A stretch of 37,866 nucleotides of DNA. Source: JBEICQ01 sp046297395. Lineage in GTDB: Bacteria; Bacteroidota; Bacteroidia; UBA4408. Of the stretch, positions 1 through 6,932 are shown in pieces; position 1 is the stretch's first letter; each line of letters opens with the position of its first letter. The position numbers and the translations under genes were made by a program. The stretch covers positions 1-37,866 of the forward strand of contig JBKCNM010000074.1 of NCBI GenBank assembly GCA_046297395.1, in the 5' to 3' direction. The notes below the pieces were generated by a model. That model was not told the origin of the DNA. It did not search any database and saw only the letters and a list, made by a program, of their open reading frames with translations.

Positions 1-678
1 TGGACAATTGGAGCAGGAACCAAAACATACAGTGGGTAAAACAGCCGGAGCATTAGGCACTGCAATCTGTCTGTCGAATGTATTTACATTGTTAGGAACA
101 CCGCAGGCTGATGGTACATTCTCCTCGTTGGCGAAACTAGCTCCGTTGATAAATTTATATTGAACCACTTGGGTGGTATCCAGATTTACTGTTTTTTCAA
201 ATACCCCGTTCCCAATATTTGTCATGATTGTTGTTGAGTCAATGCTCCAGTTGAAAAATGAACCGGTGATTCTCACTTCATTTATGGTGGTTACCAATGA
301 CATATTCACCCTGAAGGTAACGGGAACAAAAACAGGCAATGGACAATTGGAGCATGAACCAAAACAAACTGTGGGCAGAACAGCCGGAGCGTTAGGTACT
401 GCAATCTGTCTGTCGAATGTATTTACATTGTTAGGAACACCGCAGGCTGATGGTACATTCTCCTCATTGGCGAAACTAGCTCCATTGATAAATTTATATT
501 GTACCACTTGGGTGGTATCCAGATTTACTGTTTTTTCAAATACCCCGTTCCCAATATTTGTCATGATTGTTGTTGAGTCAAGGCTCCAGTTGAAAAACGA
601 ACCGGTGAGTCTCACTCCCTGGTTGGAGATGGTCGTGGATGACATATTGACGCGGAAGGTGATGGCGGCTGTTGCTAC
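1..678 (-). repeat. Tandem 339-bp coding repeat (113-residue modules), two copies visible
   Basis: Bases 1-339 and 340-678 align in register, for example 'tggacaattggagca' at 1 and 340 and 'gggtggtatcc' at 171 and 510. Over the first 250 aligned bases I count 13 differences by eye, including identical runs of about 68 and 59 bases. The copies diverge sharply only at the module N-terminal end (beyond about base 250), where there is also a length change. The period is a whole number of codons, so it is a domain duplication inside the gene. The array may continue beyond the window edge. Confidence 0.93.
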
Positions 679-1440
679 CTGATTTACTGCAGTAAAAGCA
701 TAATTCTGGTTTTGATTGTTGTTCTGTTTGAGGGTGATTAGGTCATAATCGATATTGTTTGCGCCATTTTGAAGTACCAGAGTGGAGCTGAGAATATAGT
801 ACGAGGTAGTTGAACCTGCTAATCCGGAGGGAATAGAAGCAATTCCGGATGTGTCGTTTGGTCCTTGAAAGACAAACTCAGCAACCTCTGATGTAGTGAA
901 GTTGTTGACACTGTAGCGGACATAAAAATGCTCCTCAGGACTCCTTGTACCGGTAGTAATGCTTAGTGAAACCTGGGTTCCCGGAGCGGGATTTGCGCTG
1001 GGGCTTTGTGATACAGATAATATGCCTGTTGGTAAGAGAGTTGTTTTCATCACCACTGCCCTGGTAGATTGGTAACCTAGGTTGCGAAGTCGTGTGGTAT
1101 AATAATGTCCAATGATGGTTGGAACAGATAGCATGTTGTCGGTTACGCCACCGGCATTGGGAATAAACACAAATGTATCTGGTTCATTAAGGTATGTTAG
1201 CGGGTCGTTACCCAGATTTTTCCATTTATTGTAACTGTTGTCTGCTTCAATTACAAAATTGTCACCAATACTGTCAGCCTGCAAGGTTACAGAGGGGTAG
1301 CCCGGAATGTCAGGGGATAAAACATAACCTGGTCCATACCAGTCTGCTTTGTATTCTGCATGCAGCTTAAAGGTCTGTGCTCGGCTTGTCAGGTTAAGAA
1401 GAATCAGCAGGCCTAGTAGGAAAAAGTTGTTTTTTTTCAT
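1..1440 (-). CDS. Secreted multidomain protein with tandem starch-binding-like modules, C-terminus outside window
   Basis: The minus-strand frame is open from ATG at 1440 to the window edge (480 codons), so the C-terminus is missing. The first 21 residues (MKKNNFFLLGLLILL..., ending ...TSRA before QTF) form a signal peptide. Residues about 22-250 are a beta-rich region of unknown function. From about residue 255 there are copies of a module starting 'TFRVNMS', with 'TGSFFNWS', 'GNGVFEKTV' and 'VVQYKFING' motifs. This pattern resembles the E-set/starch-binding-like modules (CBM20/CBM48/AMPK-type) common in Bacteroidota secreted proteins. Each module ends in a Cys-containing linker (CFGSCSNCP). 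I infer an exported, probably T9SS-dependent surface or extracellular protein, perhaps binding glycans; no catalytic domain is visible here. Reading frame and signal peptide are certain; module function is not. Confidence 0.85.
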   Translation of the reverse strand, partial: MKKNNFFLLGLLILLNLTSRAQTFKLHAEYKADWYGPGYVLSPDIPGYPSVTLQADSIGDNFVIEADNSYNKWKNLGNDPLTYLNEPDTFVFIPNAGGVTDNMLSVPTIIGHYYTTRLRNLGYQSTRAVVMKTTLLPTGILSVSQSPSANPAPGTQVSLSITTGTRSPEEHFYVRYSVNNFTTSEVAEFVFQGPNDTSGIASIPSGLAGSTTSYYILSSTLVLQNGANNIDYDLITLKQNNNQNQNYAFTAVNQVATAAITFRVNMSSTTISNQGVRLTGSFFNWSLDSTTIMTNIGNGVFEKTVNLDTTQVVQYKFINGASFANEENVPSACGVPNNVNTFDRQIAVPNAPAVLPTVCFGSCSNCPLPVFVPVTFRVNMSLVTTINEVRITGSFFNWSIDSTTIMTNIGNGVFEKTVNLDTTQVVQYKFINGASFANEENVPSACGVPNNVNTFDRQIAVPNAPAVLPTVCFGSCSNCP

Positions 1441-1469
1441 GTGTTCAGATTTTTTTTGTAATATGGTGT

Positions 1470-1497
1470 CAAAATTACACATTTAAATGATTGTCAA
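1470..1497 (-). promoter_or_regulatory. Bacteroidota-type promoter for the minus-strand secreted protein
   Basis: On the minus strand there is a -7 box TAATTTTG (1477 to 1470) preceded by TTG (1497 to 1495) at a 17-base spacing, matching the phylum consensus TTG-N(17-20)-TAnnTTTG. Transcription would start about 25 bases before the ATG at 1440. The -33 element lies inside the first codons of the divergent kinase gene. Confidence 0.55.
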
Positions 1498-3406
1498 AAA
1501 CGAGATTTATCATTTAATCTTTGAAGTATACCCGGGATTGGTGCTTGTTCATGATCAGATGGGCATCATCAAGGATATGAACCGGAAGGCCTCAGATATT
1601 ATTTTTGAGAAAATTGATTTTCATGCTTCAACTCATCTTTCCTCTTTATTGTCCAGGGATCAGGTGAACATTGATGAATACCTCTCGCATTTAACTACTT
1701 ACCAAACTTTCAAAGGCCGATACAAGCATGTAAGGCGGAACGGAGAAACAATGGTTTATAAATTTTTAACCAAACCGCTGCCTCCCGAATTCGGCAACAA
1801 CCTATTTGTGATTTTTGCAACAGATATTACCCGATTAACCAATGCCGAGAAAGAACTTGATTTGGCAAATAGAATGGGTGATCTCAATCTTAAGCGACTT
1901 CACAGAGCCTTAACGGATCTGGAAAAGGCCAAGGCATTAACTGAAAATTCCATTCGAGATCGTGAGCATTTTTTGGCAAGGATGTCACATGAAATAAGGA
2001 CTCCATTGAACGGGATAATTGGCTTTTCTGAAGTCCTTTTAAAATACATGCCTGAGATTGCAGAAAAAAAATATGCTGAACTGATTCACAAAACATCGCT
2101 TCATCTGAATAATCTGATAAACGATATTTTAGATTTATCAAAGCTGGATTCAGGGCATTTCACCATCGAAAAAATTCCATTTTGCCTGAGAGAGATCAGC
2201 ACTGATTTGCAATCCATGTTCCTGATGAATGCAAACGAGAAAGGGATTTCACTTGAGTTTAATGGAGATTCTTTTTCTGACATGCCATTGCTGGGAGACG
2301 CCGGAAGAATTTTGCAGGTTTTACTGAATCTTTTGGGGAATGCATTAAAATTTACTGAAAAAGGTTTTGTGAGGTTGAACATGGATATATGTTCAATTAC
2401 TGACGATGATGCAAGGATTAAGTTTGAGGTAAAAGACACCGGAATTGGTATTCCCAAGGAGCTCTTACCTGATATTTTTGAAGGATACCGTCAGGCCCAT
2501 GCGGATGATTACAGGAAGTATGGAGGAACAGGTCTGGGTTTGTCTATTTGTAAGCAGCTATTGCAGCTCATGGGCAGCGATCTTCATGTGGAATCAAAAG
2601 AAGGAGAAGGAACATGCTTTTATTTTGAGGTTACAACCGAAAGATATTTTGGAGAAATCAATAAGCCTTTGGCGTTTAACAGCATAGGAGCAAATGCTTT
2701 GCAGGGATTTAAGGTGTTGATTGCTGAAGACAATGAAATCAACCTCTTACTTGCCGAGAAAATTCTGACTGATGCAGGTGCCGCTGTCACTACATGTACC
2801 AATGGAAAAGATGCTGTAAATCTTGCAAAAGCCTATCCCTTTGATTTCATCCTACTCGATATCCAAATGCCCATTATGAGTGGCCTAGAGGCATGCCAGC
2901 AGATACGCAAGTTCAACAATATTCCAGTAATTGCCACATCGGCTTATGTTAGTGAAAACGACAAGAAAAATTTTCGTGCAGCCGGTATCGATTATTACCT
3001 CTCCAAACCTATCAATCCCGAGGGTATGGTTCGCTTGTTTCAGGATATTTCCAGAAAAAAGAAGAAAGAAAACGGCTTATTGGAACAGCCCTCTCAGCTT
3101 TCCCAGAACCTTCACAGGATTTCCGGAGGTGATGAGGGATATACGAAAGGAATCATGAAACTCATCCGGTCGAAAATACCGGAGATGCTAATAGAGGTTG
3201 AAGACAAATTGAATGCGAGAAATTGGGTAGAATTCAAAAAAGCTTGCCATAAATTACTTCCTAACATCACACTAATGGATATCCCAAGTGTACTATGGCT
3301 TCAGAAGATTGAAGAGCAAAAAATTGCGCCGGAAAGCTGGGACGAATTTGACATGAAATTTTATATACTCAAAGAAGAGTGTATGGAAATTATCTGGAAA
3401 ATATGA
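1487..3406 (+). CDS. Hybrid sensor histidine kinase with PAS, kinase, receiver and HPt domains
   Basis: 639 residues with no membrane segment, so a cytoplasmic sensor. The order is a PAS-like domain (about 10-120), a helical linker, HisKA with phospho-acceptor His168 in MSHEIRTPLNG, and a HATPase_c domain with an N box (LNLLGNALKFTEKG), G1 (DTGIGIP) and G2 (GGTGLGLSI). A receiver domain follows (about 405-525) with an acidic pocket AEDNE, phospho-acceptor Asp458 (LLDIQMP), a conserved Thr (IATSAY) and Lys (LSKPI). The last 100 residues look like an HPt domain with His588 (KKACHKLLP). All phosphorelay residues appear present, so it could pass phosphate from kinase to receiver to HPt and on to a separate regulator. 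No DNA-binding response regulator is encoded nearby. The ligand is unknown. Confidence 0.93.
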   Translation: MIVKNEIYHLIFEVYPGLVLVHDQMGIIKDMNRKASDIIFEKIDFHASTHLSSLLSRDQVNIDEYLSHLTTYQTFKGRYKHVRRNGETMVYKFLTKPLPPEFGNNLFVIFATDITRLTNAEKELDLANRMGDLNLKRLHRALTDLEKAKALTENSIRDREHFLARMSHEIRTPLNGIIGFSEVLLKYMPEIAEKKYAELIHKTSLHLNNLINDILDLSKLDSGHFTIEKIPFCLREISTDLQSMFLMNANEKGISLEFNGDSFSDMPLLGDAGRILQVLLNLLGNALKFTEKGFVRLNMDICSITDDDARIKFEVKDTGIGIPKELLPDIFEGYRQAHADDYRKYGGTGLGLSICKQLLQLMGSDLHVESKEGEGTCFYFEVTTERYFGEINKPLAFNSIGANALQGFKVLIAEDNEINLLLAEKILTDAGAAVTTCTNGKDAVNLAKAYPFDFILLDIQMPIMSGLEACQQIRKFNNIPVIATSAYVSENDKKNFRAAGIDYYLSKPINPEGMVRLFQDISRKKKKENGLLEQPSQLSQNLHRISGGDEGYTKGIMKLIRSKIPEMLIEVEDKLNARNWVEFKKACHKLLPNITLMDIPSVLWLQKIEEQKIAPESWDEFDMKFYILKEECMEIIWKI

Positions 3407-3430
3407 ACAGCCTTTTCGGGCTGTCCTTTT
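3407..3430. terminator. Hairpin between convergent genes, probable terminator
   Basis: Stem ACAGCC (3407-3412) pairs with GGCTGT (3419-3424) around a six-base loop and is followed by CCTTTT. On the minus strand the same hairpin is followed by a short T-containing stretch. It starts directly after the kinase stop codon and ends just before the stop of the convergent usp gene, so it may serve both directions. Confidence 0.6.
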
Positions 3431-3431
3431 A

Positions 3432-4283
3432 TCATGATGGGTTCGATAAGGCTGCATCAGCAGCAGGTCTGATGCTCATTACAGGTATTTTGGAATGATT
3501 GACAACTTGTTGAGCAAAGGGACCTAAAATGAATCCCGTTAGGTTCTCTTCCTGTTCGGTCATGATGACAATCAGATCAGCCCCGATTTTCTTGCTGTAT
3601 TTCATCGAAATGGAAGCAAGGCTGTCTCCGTATACCAATTCTGAAGTGTACTTAATGTCGTGTTGCTTAAGGTAACCTTCGAGTTGGTCGAACATTATAT
3701 TAAATTTAGCAACCAGGGAGTTTTCCTCTACGCTAAGGATGCCAAGAAGGTGGATTCGGGAACCGTAGTGTTTTGCCAATTCAATTGCATATTGCACCTT
3801 TTCTCTTGAGGGTGCACTATTATCGATGGGAAGAAGAATATCAGAGAAACCCATCTTGGTGGCATGGGATTGAACCGTGATAACCGGACAAGGAGAATCA
3901 TTTACAACCCTGAAAGCATTGCTTCCTGCAAAAAATTCTTCAAAACCGGAGACACCATGGGTACCCATTACAATGATGTCTGATTTGATTTTGATAGCAA
4001 CCTCAACAATACTTTTTGCAATTTTTCCTGATTTTATATGAAGACTTACTTTTCCTCCCAATTGGGATTTAATGGAGGCGACCAATTCATTCAATTTTTT
4101 ATCTGTGTCTGGGGAAGGTTGTGATGGGGCGGGACCAAACCAGGAATGATTTTCAAGGATATGAACCAAGTCGATATCTGCCTTGAAAAGTTTCCCCATG
4201 AAAATGCCGTGCTCGAGCGCCAGCAGTGAGTTTTCTGACAAATCCAGCGGAATGAGGATTTTTTTGATGTCAAATGTTTTCAT
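3432..4283 (-). CDS. Universal stress protein, tandem UspA domains
   Basis: 283 residues with two Usp domains, about 1-140 and 145-275. The first starts KKILIPLDLSENS and ends with a complete ATP-binding signature Gx2Gx9GS (GTHG...AGS, in the MGTHGVSGFEEFF stretch), so it is predicted to bind ATP. The second starts DILLPIDNSAPS but its C-terminal loop (TEQEENLTGFILGPFA) lacks the Gx2G signature, so this half is probably degenerate. It lies 11 bases downstream of another Usp gene on the same strand, probably in one operon. Such tandem Usp proteins are cytoplasmic and linked to stress and energy limitation; the exact role here is unknown. Confidence 0.9.
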   Translation of the reverse strand: MKTFDIKKILIPLDLSENSLLALEHGIFMGKLFKADIDLVHILENHSWFGPAPSQPSPDTDKKLNELVASIKSQLGGKVSLHIKSGKIAKSIVEVAIKIKSDIIVMGTHGVSGFEEFFAGSNAFRVVNDSPCPVITVQSHATKMGFSDILLPIDNSAPSREKVQYAIELAKHYGSRIHLLGILSVEENSLVAKFNIMFDQLEGYLKQHDIKYTSELVYGDSLASISMKYSKKIGADLIVIMTEQEENLTGFILGPFAQQVVNHSKIPVMSIRPAADAALSNPS

Positions 4284-4294
4284 AAACGAACTAT

Positions 4295-5095
4295 TTATGT
4301 GAAAGAAATAACTGGTATAGATGATTTTGTGATAATGTCTCGCATTTTGTTGCTGGGAATGAACTCTTCCAGGAGGATGGTTTGGGATTTAAATAGTAGG
4401 ATGAGGTCACCGGCTACTCTACGGATGTGTTCAGAAACAATATCTGCTTTATTTTCTCCGGGGGCGAGGCAATTTATAATCTCGGCTGTGTATTTGATAT
4501 CGCTCTGTTCTAAAAATTTATTGATTACACTGAGTTGCTGAGTAGCTTTATTGATGGCAAAAGCATCGGCAGAAAACATCACTGATACGATATGTAAATT
4601 AAGGTTACGAAATGGCTTGAGTACTTTGATGGCTTTTCTGATAATCATGTCATAATCATCGGAAAGTGCAACCGGCAAGATTACATTCCTGATTTTATCG
4701 GATAAACTTTTTCCTTTGATATTCATGATGGGCACCTGACAGGTTTCGATGATTTTCTGATCAATTTCATTGAGCTTGCCATTGTTGCTTTCTTCCAGGC
4801 CAAGAATCAGCATGTTGGGTTTATGTTCCCTTACAAAATCGACTACAATCTGCTCCAGTGGCTGATTTTTCTTAATCATTTTTGTTTCGGTGAGCCCACA
4901 ACTTTCAAGTGTAGAATTGATTGATTCATCTAAAATGCTCAAACCGGGGTTTGGATTTTCCTGCCCGGAAAGAAAAGTAATGACAGGGTTCAACCTTTGG
5001 GTAAGAGGCTTGATGTAAAGGGCAGCTTGGCCGATCCTATCAGCGCTTGTCTTCCCCGGAAGTGGGATGGCAATATGATATGTTGCCGGATTCAT
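4295..5095 (-). CDS. Degenerate tandem universal stress protein
   Basis: 266 residues with Usp-like folds in both halves: MNPATYHIAIPLPG... at the N-terminus and RNVILPVALSDDYD at about 136. Neither half has the Gx2Gx9G(S/T) nucleotide-binding signature; the corresponding loops read LEESNNGKLNE and LFKSQTILLEEF. It is therefore likely a Usp that does not bind ATP and may partner the neighbouring Usp, whose first domain keeps the signature. It is the first gene of a predicted two-gene operon. The assignment rests on fold-level resemblance and on the neighbour, so it is less certain than the downstream gene. Confidence 0.78.
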   Translation of the reverse strand: MNPATYHIAIPLPGKTSADRIGQAALYIKPLTQRLNPVITFLSGQENPNPGLSILDESINSTLESCGLTETKMIKKNQPLEQIVVDFVREHKPNMLILGLEESNNGKLNEIDQKIIETCQVPIMNIKGKSLSDKIRNVILPVALSDDYDMIIRKAIKVLKPFRNLNLHIVSVMFSADAFAINKATQQLSVINKFLEQSDIKYTAEIINCLAPGENKADIVSEHIRRVAGDLILLFKSQTILLEEFIPSNKMRDIITKSSIPVISFT

Positions 5096-5118
5096 AATTA
5101 TGAAATACTTTTAACCCG

Positions 5119-5136
5119 TTTGGGTTTTCGCCCAAA
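5119..5136. other. Short perfect inverted repeat in the divergent intergenic region
   Basis: TTTGGG (5119-5124) and CCCAAA (5131-5136) flank the six-base spacer TTTTCG. It lies between the divergent usp operon and the nucleoside phosphorylase gene and overlaps a candidate minus-strand -7 box. It could be an operator half-site pair or an RNA hairpin; only the symmetry is certain. Confidence 0.4.
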
Positions 5137-5140
5137 TATA
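5133..5140 (-). promoter_or_regulatory. Candidate -7 box for the usp operon
   Basis: On the minus strand TATATTTG (5140 to 5133) matches TAnnTTTG exactly, 37 bases before the Usp ATG at 5095. No TTG is found at the usual 17-20-base distance upstream, so support is partial. Confidence 0.4.
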
Positions 5141-5159
5141 AGAATTTAAAACAAGCACT

Positions 5160-6032
5160 ATGTCAGAATTTCAGGAAACAGAACTCATACTGAACGGGGA
5201 TGGAAGTATTTTTCATCTGCACCTACACCCCGAACAACTTGCAGAGCGAAGTATATTGGTTGGTGATCCCGGAAGGGTTCAGCAAGTATCTGCACACTTC
5301 AGTAAAATTGATTGCATTGTACAAAACAGGGAGTTCGTTACCCATACAGGTTGGTTTAATGGAAAAAGAATCACCGCCATCTCAACGGGAATTGGAACCG
5401 ACAATATCGATATCGTGGTGAACGAGCTGGATGCACTCGCATCTATTGATTTAGAAACCCGTTCACGAAAAGCTTCCGGCATGGCGCTCAAGCTGATAAG
5501 ATTGGGTACCTCCGGTGCACTTCAGGCAGATATTCCTGTGGATTCCTATGTAGTGAGTGCAGTTGGTATGGGTTTCGATGGGCTTTTGCACTTTTATGAT
5601 TCTGTTTCTTCCCGCGATACCCCTCTTGAAAATGAATTCATTCACCATGCAAAATGGCCGGAAAATTGCAATACCCCTTATGCCGTTCATGCCTCTCCTC
5701 ATTTGCTTTCTTTATTCGGAAACATGGGATATAAAGGCATTACAGCCACCGCATGCGGTTTTTATGGCCCCCAGGGCAGGGCTTTGAGAATACCCCTTTC
5801 CATGCCGCAGATGAATGACATTCTGATGCAGTTCAATCCTACAAACGGATTGAAAATCAGTAATTTTGAAATGGAAACTTCGGCTTTATTCGGGTTGTCT
5901 AAATTGCTCGGACATGAGGCGCTTACCATTTGTGCCGTGATCGGTAACAGGGTGACAAAAACTTTTACCAAAGATTACAAACCGGTTGTTGATAATTTAA
6001 TCAGGCAGACACTGGAACGATTCACGGCGTAA
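5160..6032 (+). CDS. Nucleoside phosphorylase, uridine phosphorylase-like
   Basis: 290 residues of the PNP/UDP phosphorylase family (phosphorolysis of a nucleoside to base and ribose-1-phosphate; nucleoside salvage, cytoplasmic). Phosphate-site motif GDPGRV is at residues 35-40. An ISTGIGTDNIDIV segment follows, then a base/ribose-site region (ATACGFYGPQGR), and the ribose-binding glutamate motif EMETSALF starts at 237. The length is somewhat above that of E. coli uridine phosphorylase. Substrate preference (uridine or another nucleoside) cannot be fixed by eye. The start ATG directly follows the divergent intergenic region. It opens a run of four tightly spaced plus-strand genes with gaps of 11-18 bases. 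Confidence 0.88.
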   Translation: MSEFQETELILNGDGSIFHLHLHPEQLAERSILVGDPGRVQQVSAHFSKIDCIVQNREFVTHTGWFNGKRITAISTGIGTDNIDIVVNELDALASIDLETRSRKASGMALKLIRLGTSGALQADIPVDSYVVSAVGMGFDGLLHFYDSVSSRDTPLENEFIHHAKWPENCNTPYAVHASPHLLSLFGNMGYKGITATACGFYGPQGRALRIPLSMPQMNDILMQFNPTNGLKISNFEMETSALFGLSKLLGHEALTICAVIGNRVTKTFTKDYKPVVDNLIRQTLERFTA

Positions 6033-6047
6033 TTTACTTTTACACCT

Positions 6048-6914
6048 GTGACTGACCAAAATCCTCCTATCGAAGCACTGATCAGCTTGTTGGATGACCC
6101 TGACGACAGAATCTTTGCAGATATTCGGAACAAGATATTTACCCTGGGTCCCAGAGCGATTCCTTTTCTGGAAAATGCCTGGGAAAAGGCATTTGATCCC
6201 ATCATACAATCAAGGGTTGAAAACCTGATTCACGACATTCAGTTCGACAGGGTAAAAACCGATCTAAAAAAATGGCTGAAATCAGGTGCAGAAAATATCA
6301 TTGAAGGGGCATTGATTGTTGCGTCTTATCAATATCCTGAAATTGAAAAGCAAAAAGTTTATGACTTGCTTGACGATATTCGTGCAGATATCTGGATTGA
6401 GCTGAACAATAACCTCACCTCCGTTGAAATAGTAAAAGTAATTAATCATATATTTTTTGAGGTTCATGGTTTTTCAGGTAATACCGTAAATTTCCATTCC
6501 CCCCAAAATAATTTTATCAATCATGTTTTGGATAGTAAAAAAGGCAATCCACTGATGCTCTCAGTAATATATATGTACCTCGCCAAAGAATTGAATTTGC
6601 CTGTTTATGGGGTGAATCTTCCCGAGCATTTTGTACTTGCCTATCTTGATCCATACGCTGAGATCCATACCGATGAGCATGCAAAAATCCTTTTCTACAT
6701 CAATCCCTTCAGCAAGGGAACTATCTTCAGCCGTAAGGAAATTGAATCCTTCCTCAAACAACTCAAGCTTGAGAATACACCTGCTTATTTCCTTCCCTGT
6801 ACCCATGCGGCCATGATTCAGCGAATGCTTCGCAACCTCGCATACGCCTACGAAAAAATGGGCTCACCCGAAAAGCAACAGGAAGTAGAACAGCTCATCA
6901 AAGTATTTATCTGA
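6048..6914 (+). CDS. SirB1/YchA-like transglutaminase-fold protein
   Basis: 288 residues from a GTG start 15 bases after the phosphorylase stop. The N-terminal 90 residues are helical (HEAT-like). The core at about 165-202 (KGNPLMLSVIYMYLAKEL, then NLPVYGVNLPEHFVLAYLD) matches the SirB1/Transglut_core2 family. The conserved His in PEHFVLAY is present, but no Cys is seen where a transglutaminase nucleophile would lie, so enzymatic activity is doubtful; this is usual for the family. The C-terminal 40 residues (MIQRMLRNLAYAYEKMGSPE) look like a TPR helix pair. The cellular role of this family is poorly known. Predicted to be cytoplasmic. Confidence 0.85.
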   Translation: MTDQNPPIEALISLLDDPDDRIFADIRNKIFTLGPRAIPFLENAWEKAFDPIIQSRVENLIHDIQFDRVKTDLKKWLKSGAENIIEGALIVASYQYPEIEKQKVYDLLDDIRADIWIELNNNLTSVEIVKVINHIFFEVHGFSGNTVNFHSPQNNFINHVLDSKKGNPLMLSVIYMYLAKELNLPVYGVNLPEHFVLAYLDPYAEIHTDEHAKILFYINPFSKGTIFSRKEIESFLKQLKLENTPAYFLPCTHAAMIQRMLRNLAYAYEKMGSPEKQQEVEQLIKVFI

Positions 6915-6932
6915 TATCGGCCCTCTGTTACC

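Noticed and set aside
1..678. Repeats as a CRISPR array or insertion sequence
   Set aside because: The units are 339 bases, contiguous without spacers and keep a protein frame; no terminal inverted repeats or transposase.
173..682. Plus-strand open frame of 169 codons over the 339-base repeats
   Set aside because: It is antisense to a longer open minus-strand frame with signal peptide and recognisable modules; its own product is repetitive only because the DNA is.
4295..5095. A USP-domain cation-transport or sensor-kinase fragment
   Set aside because: There are no membrane segments or kinase motifs, and the length matches tandem Usp proteins.
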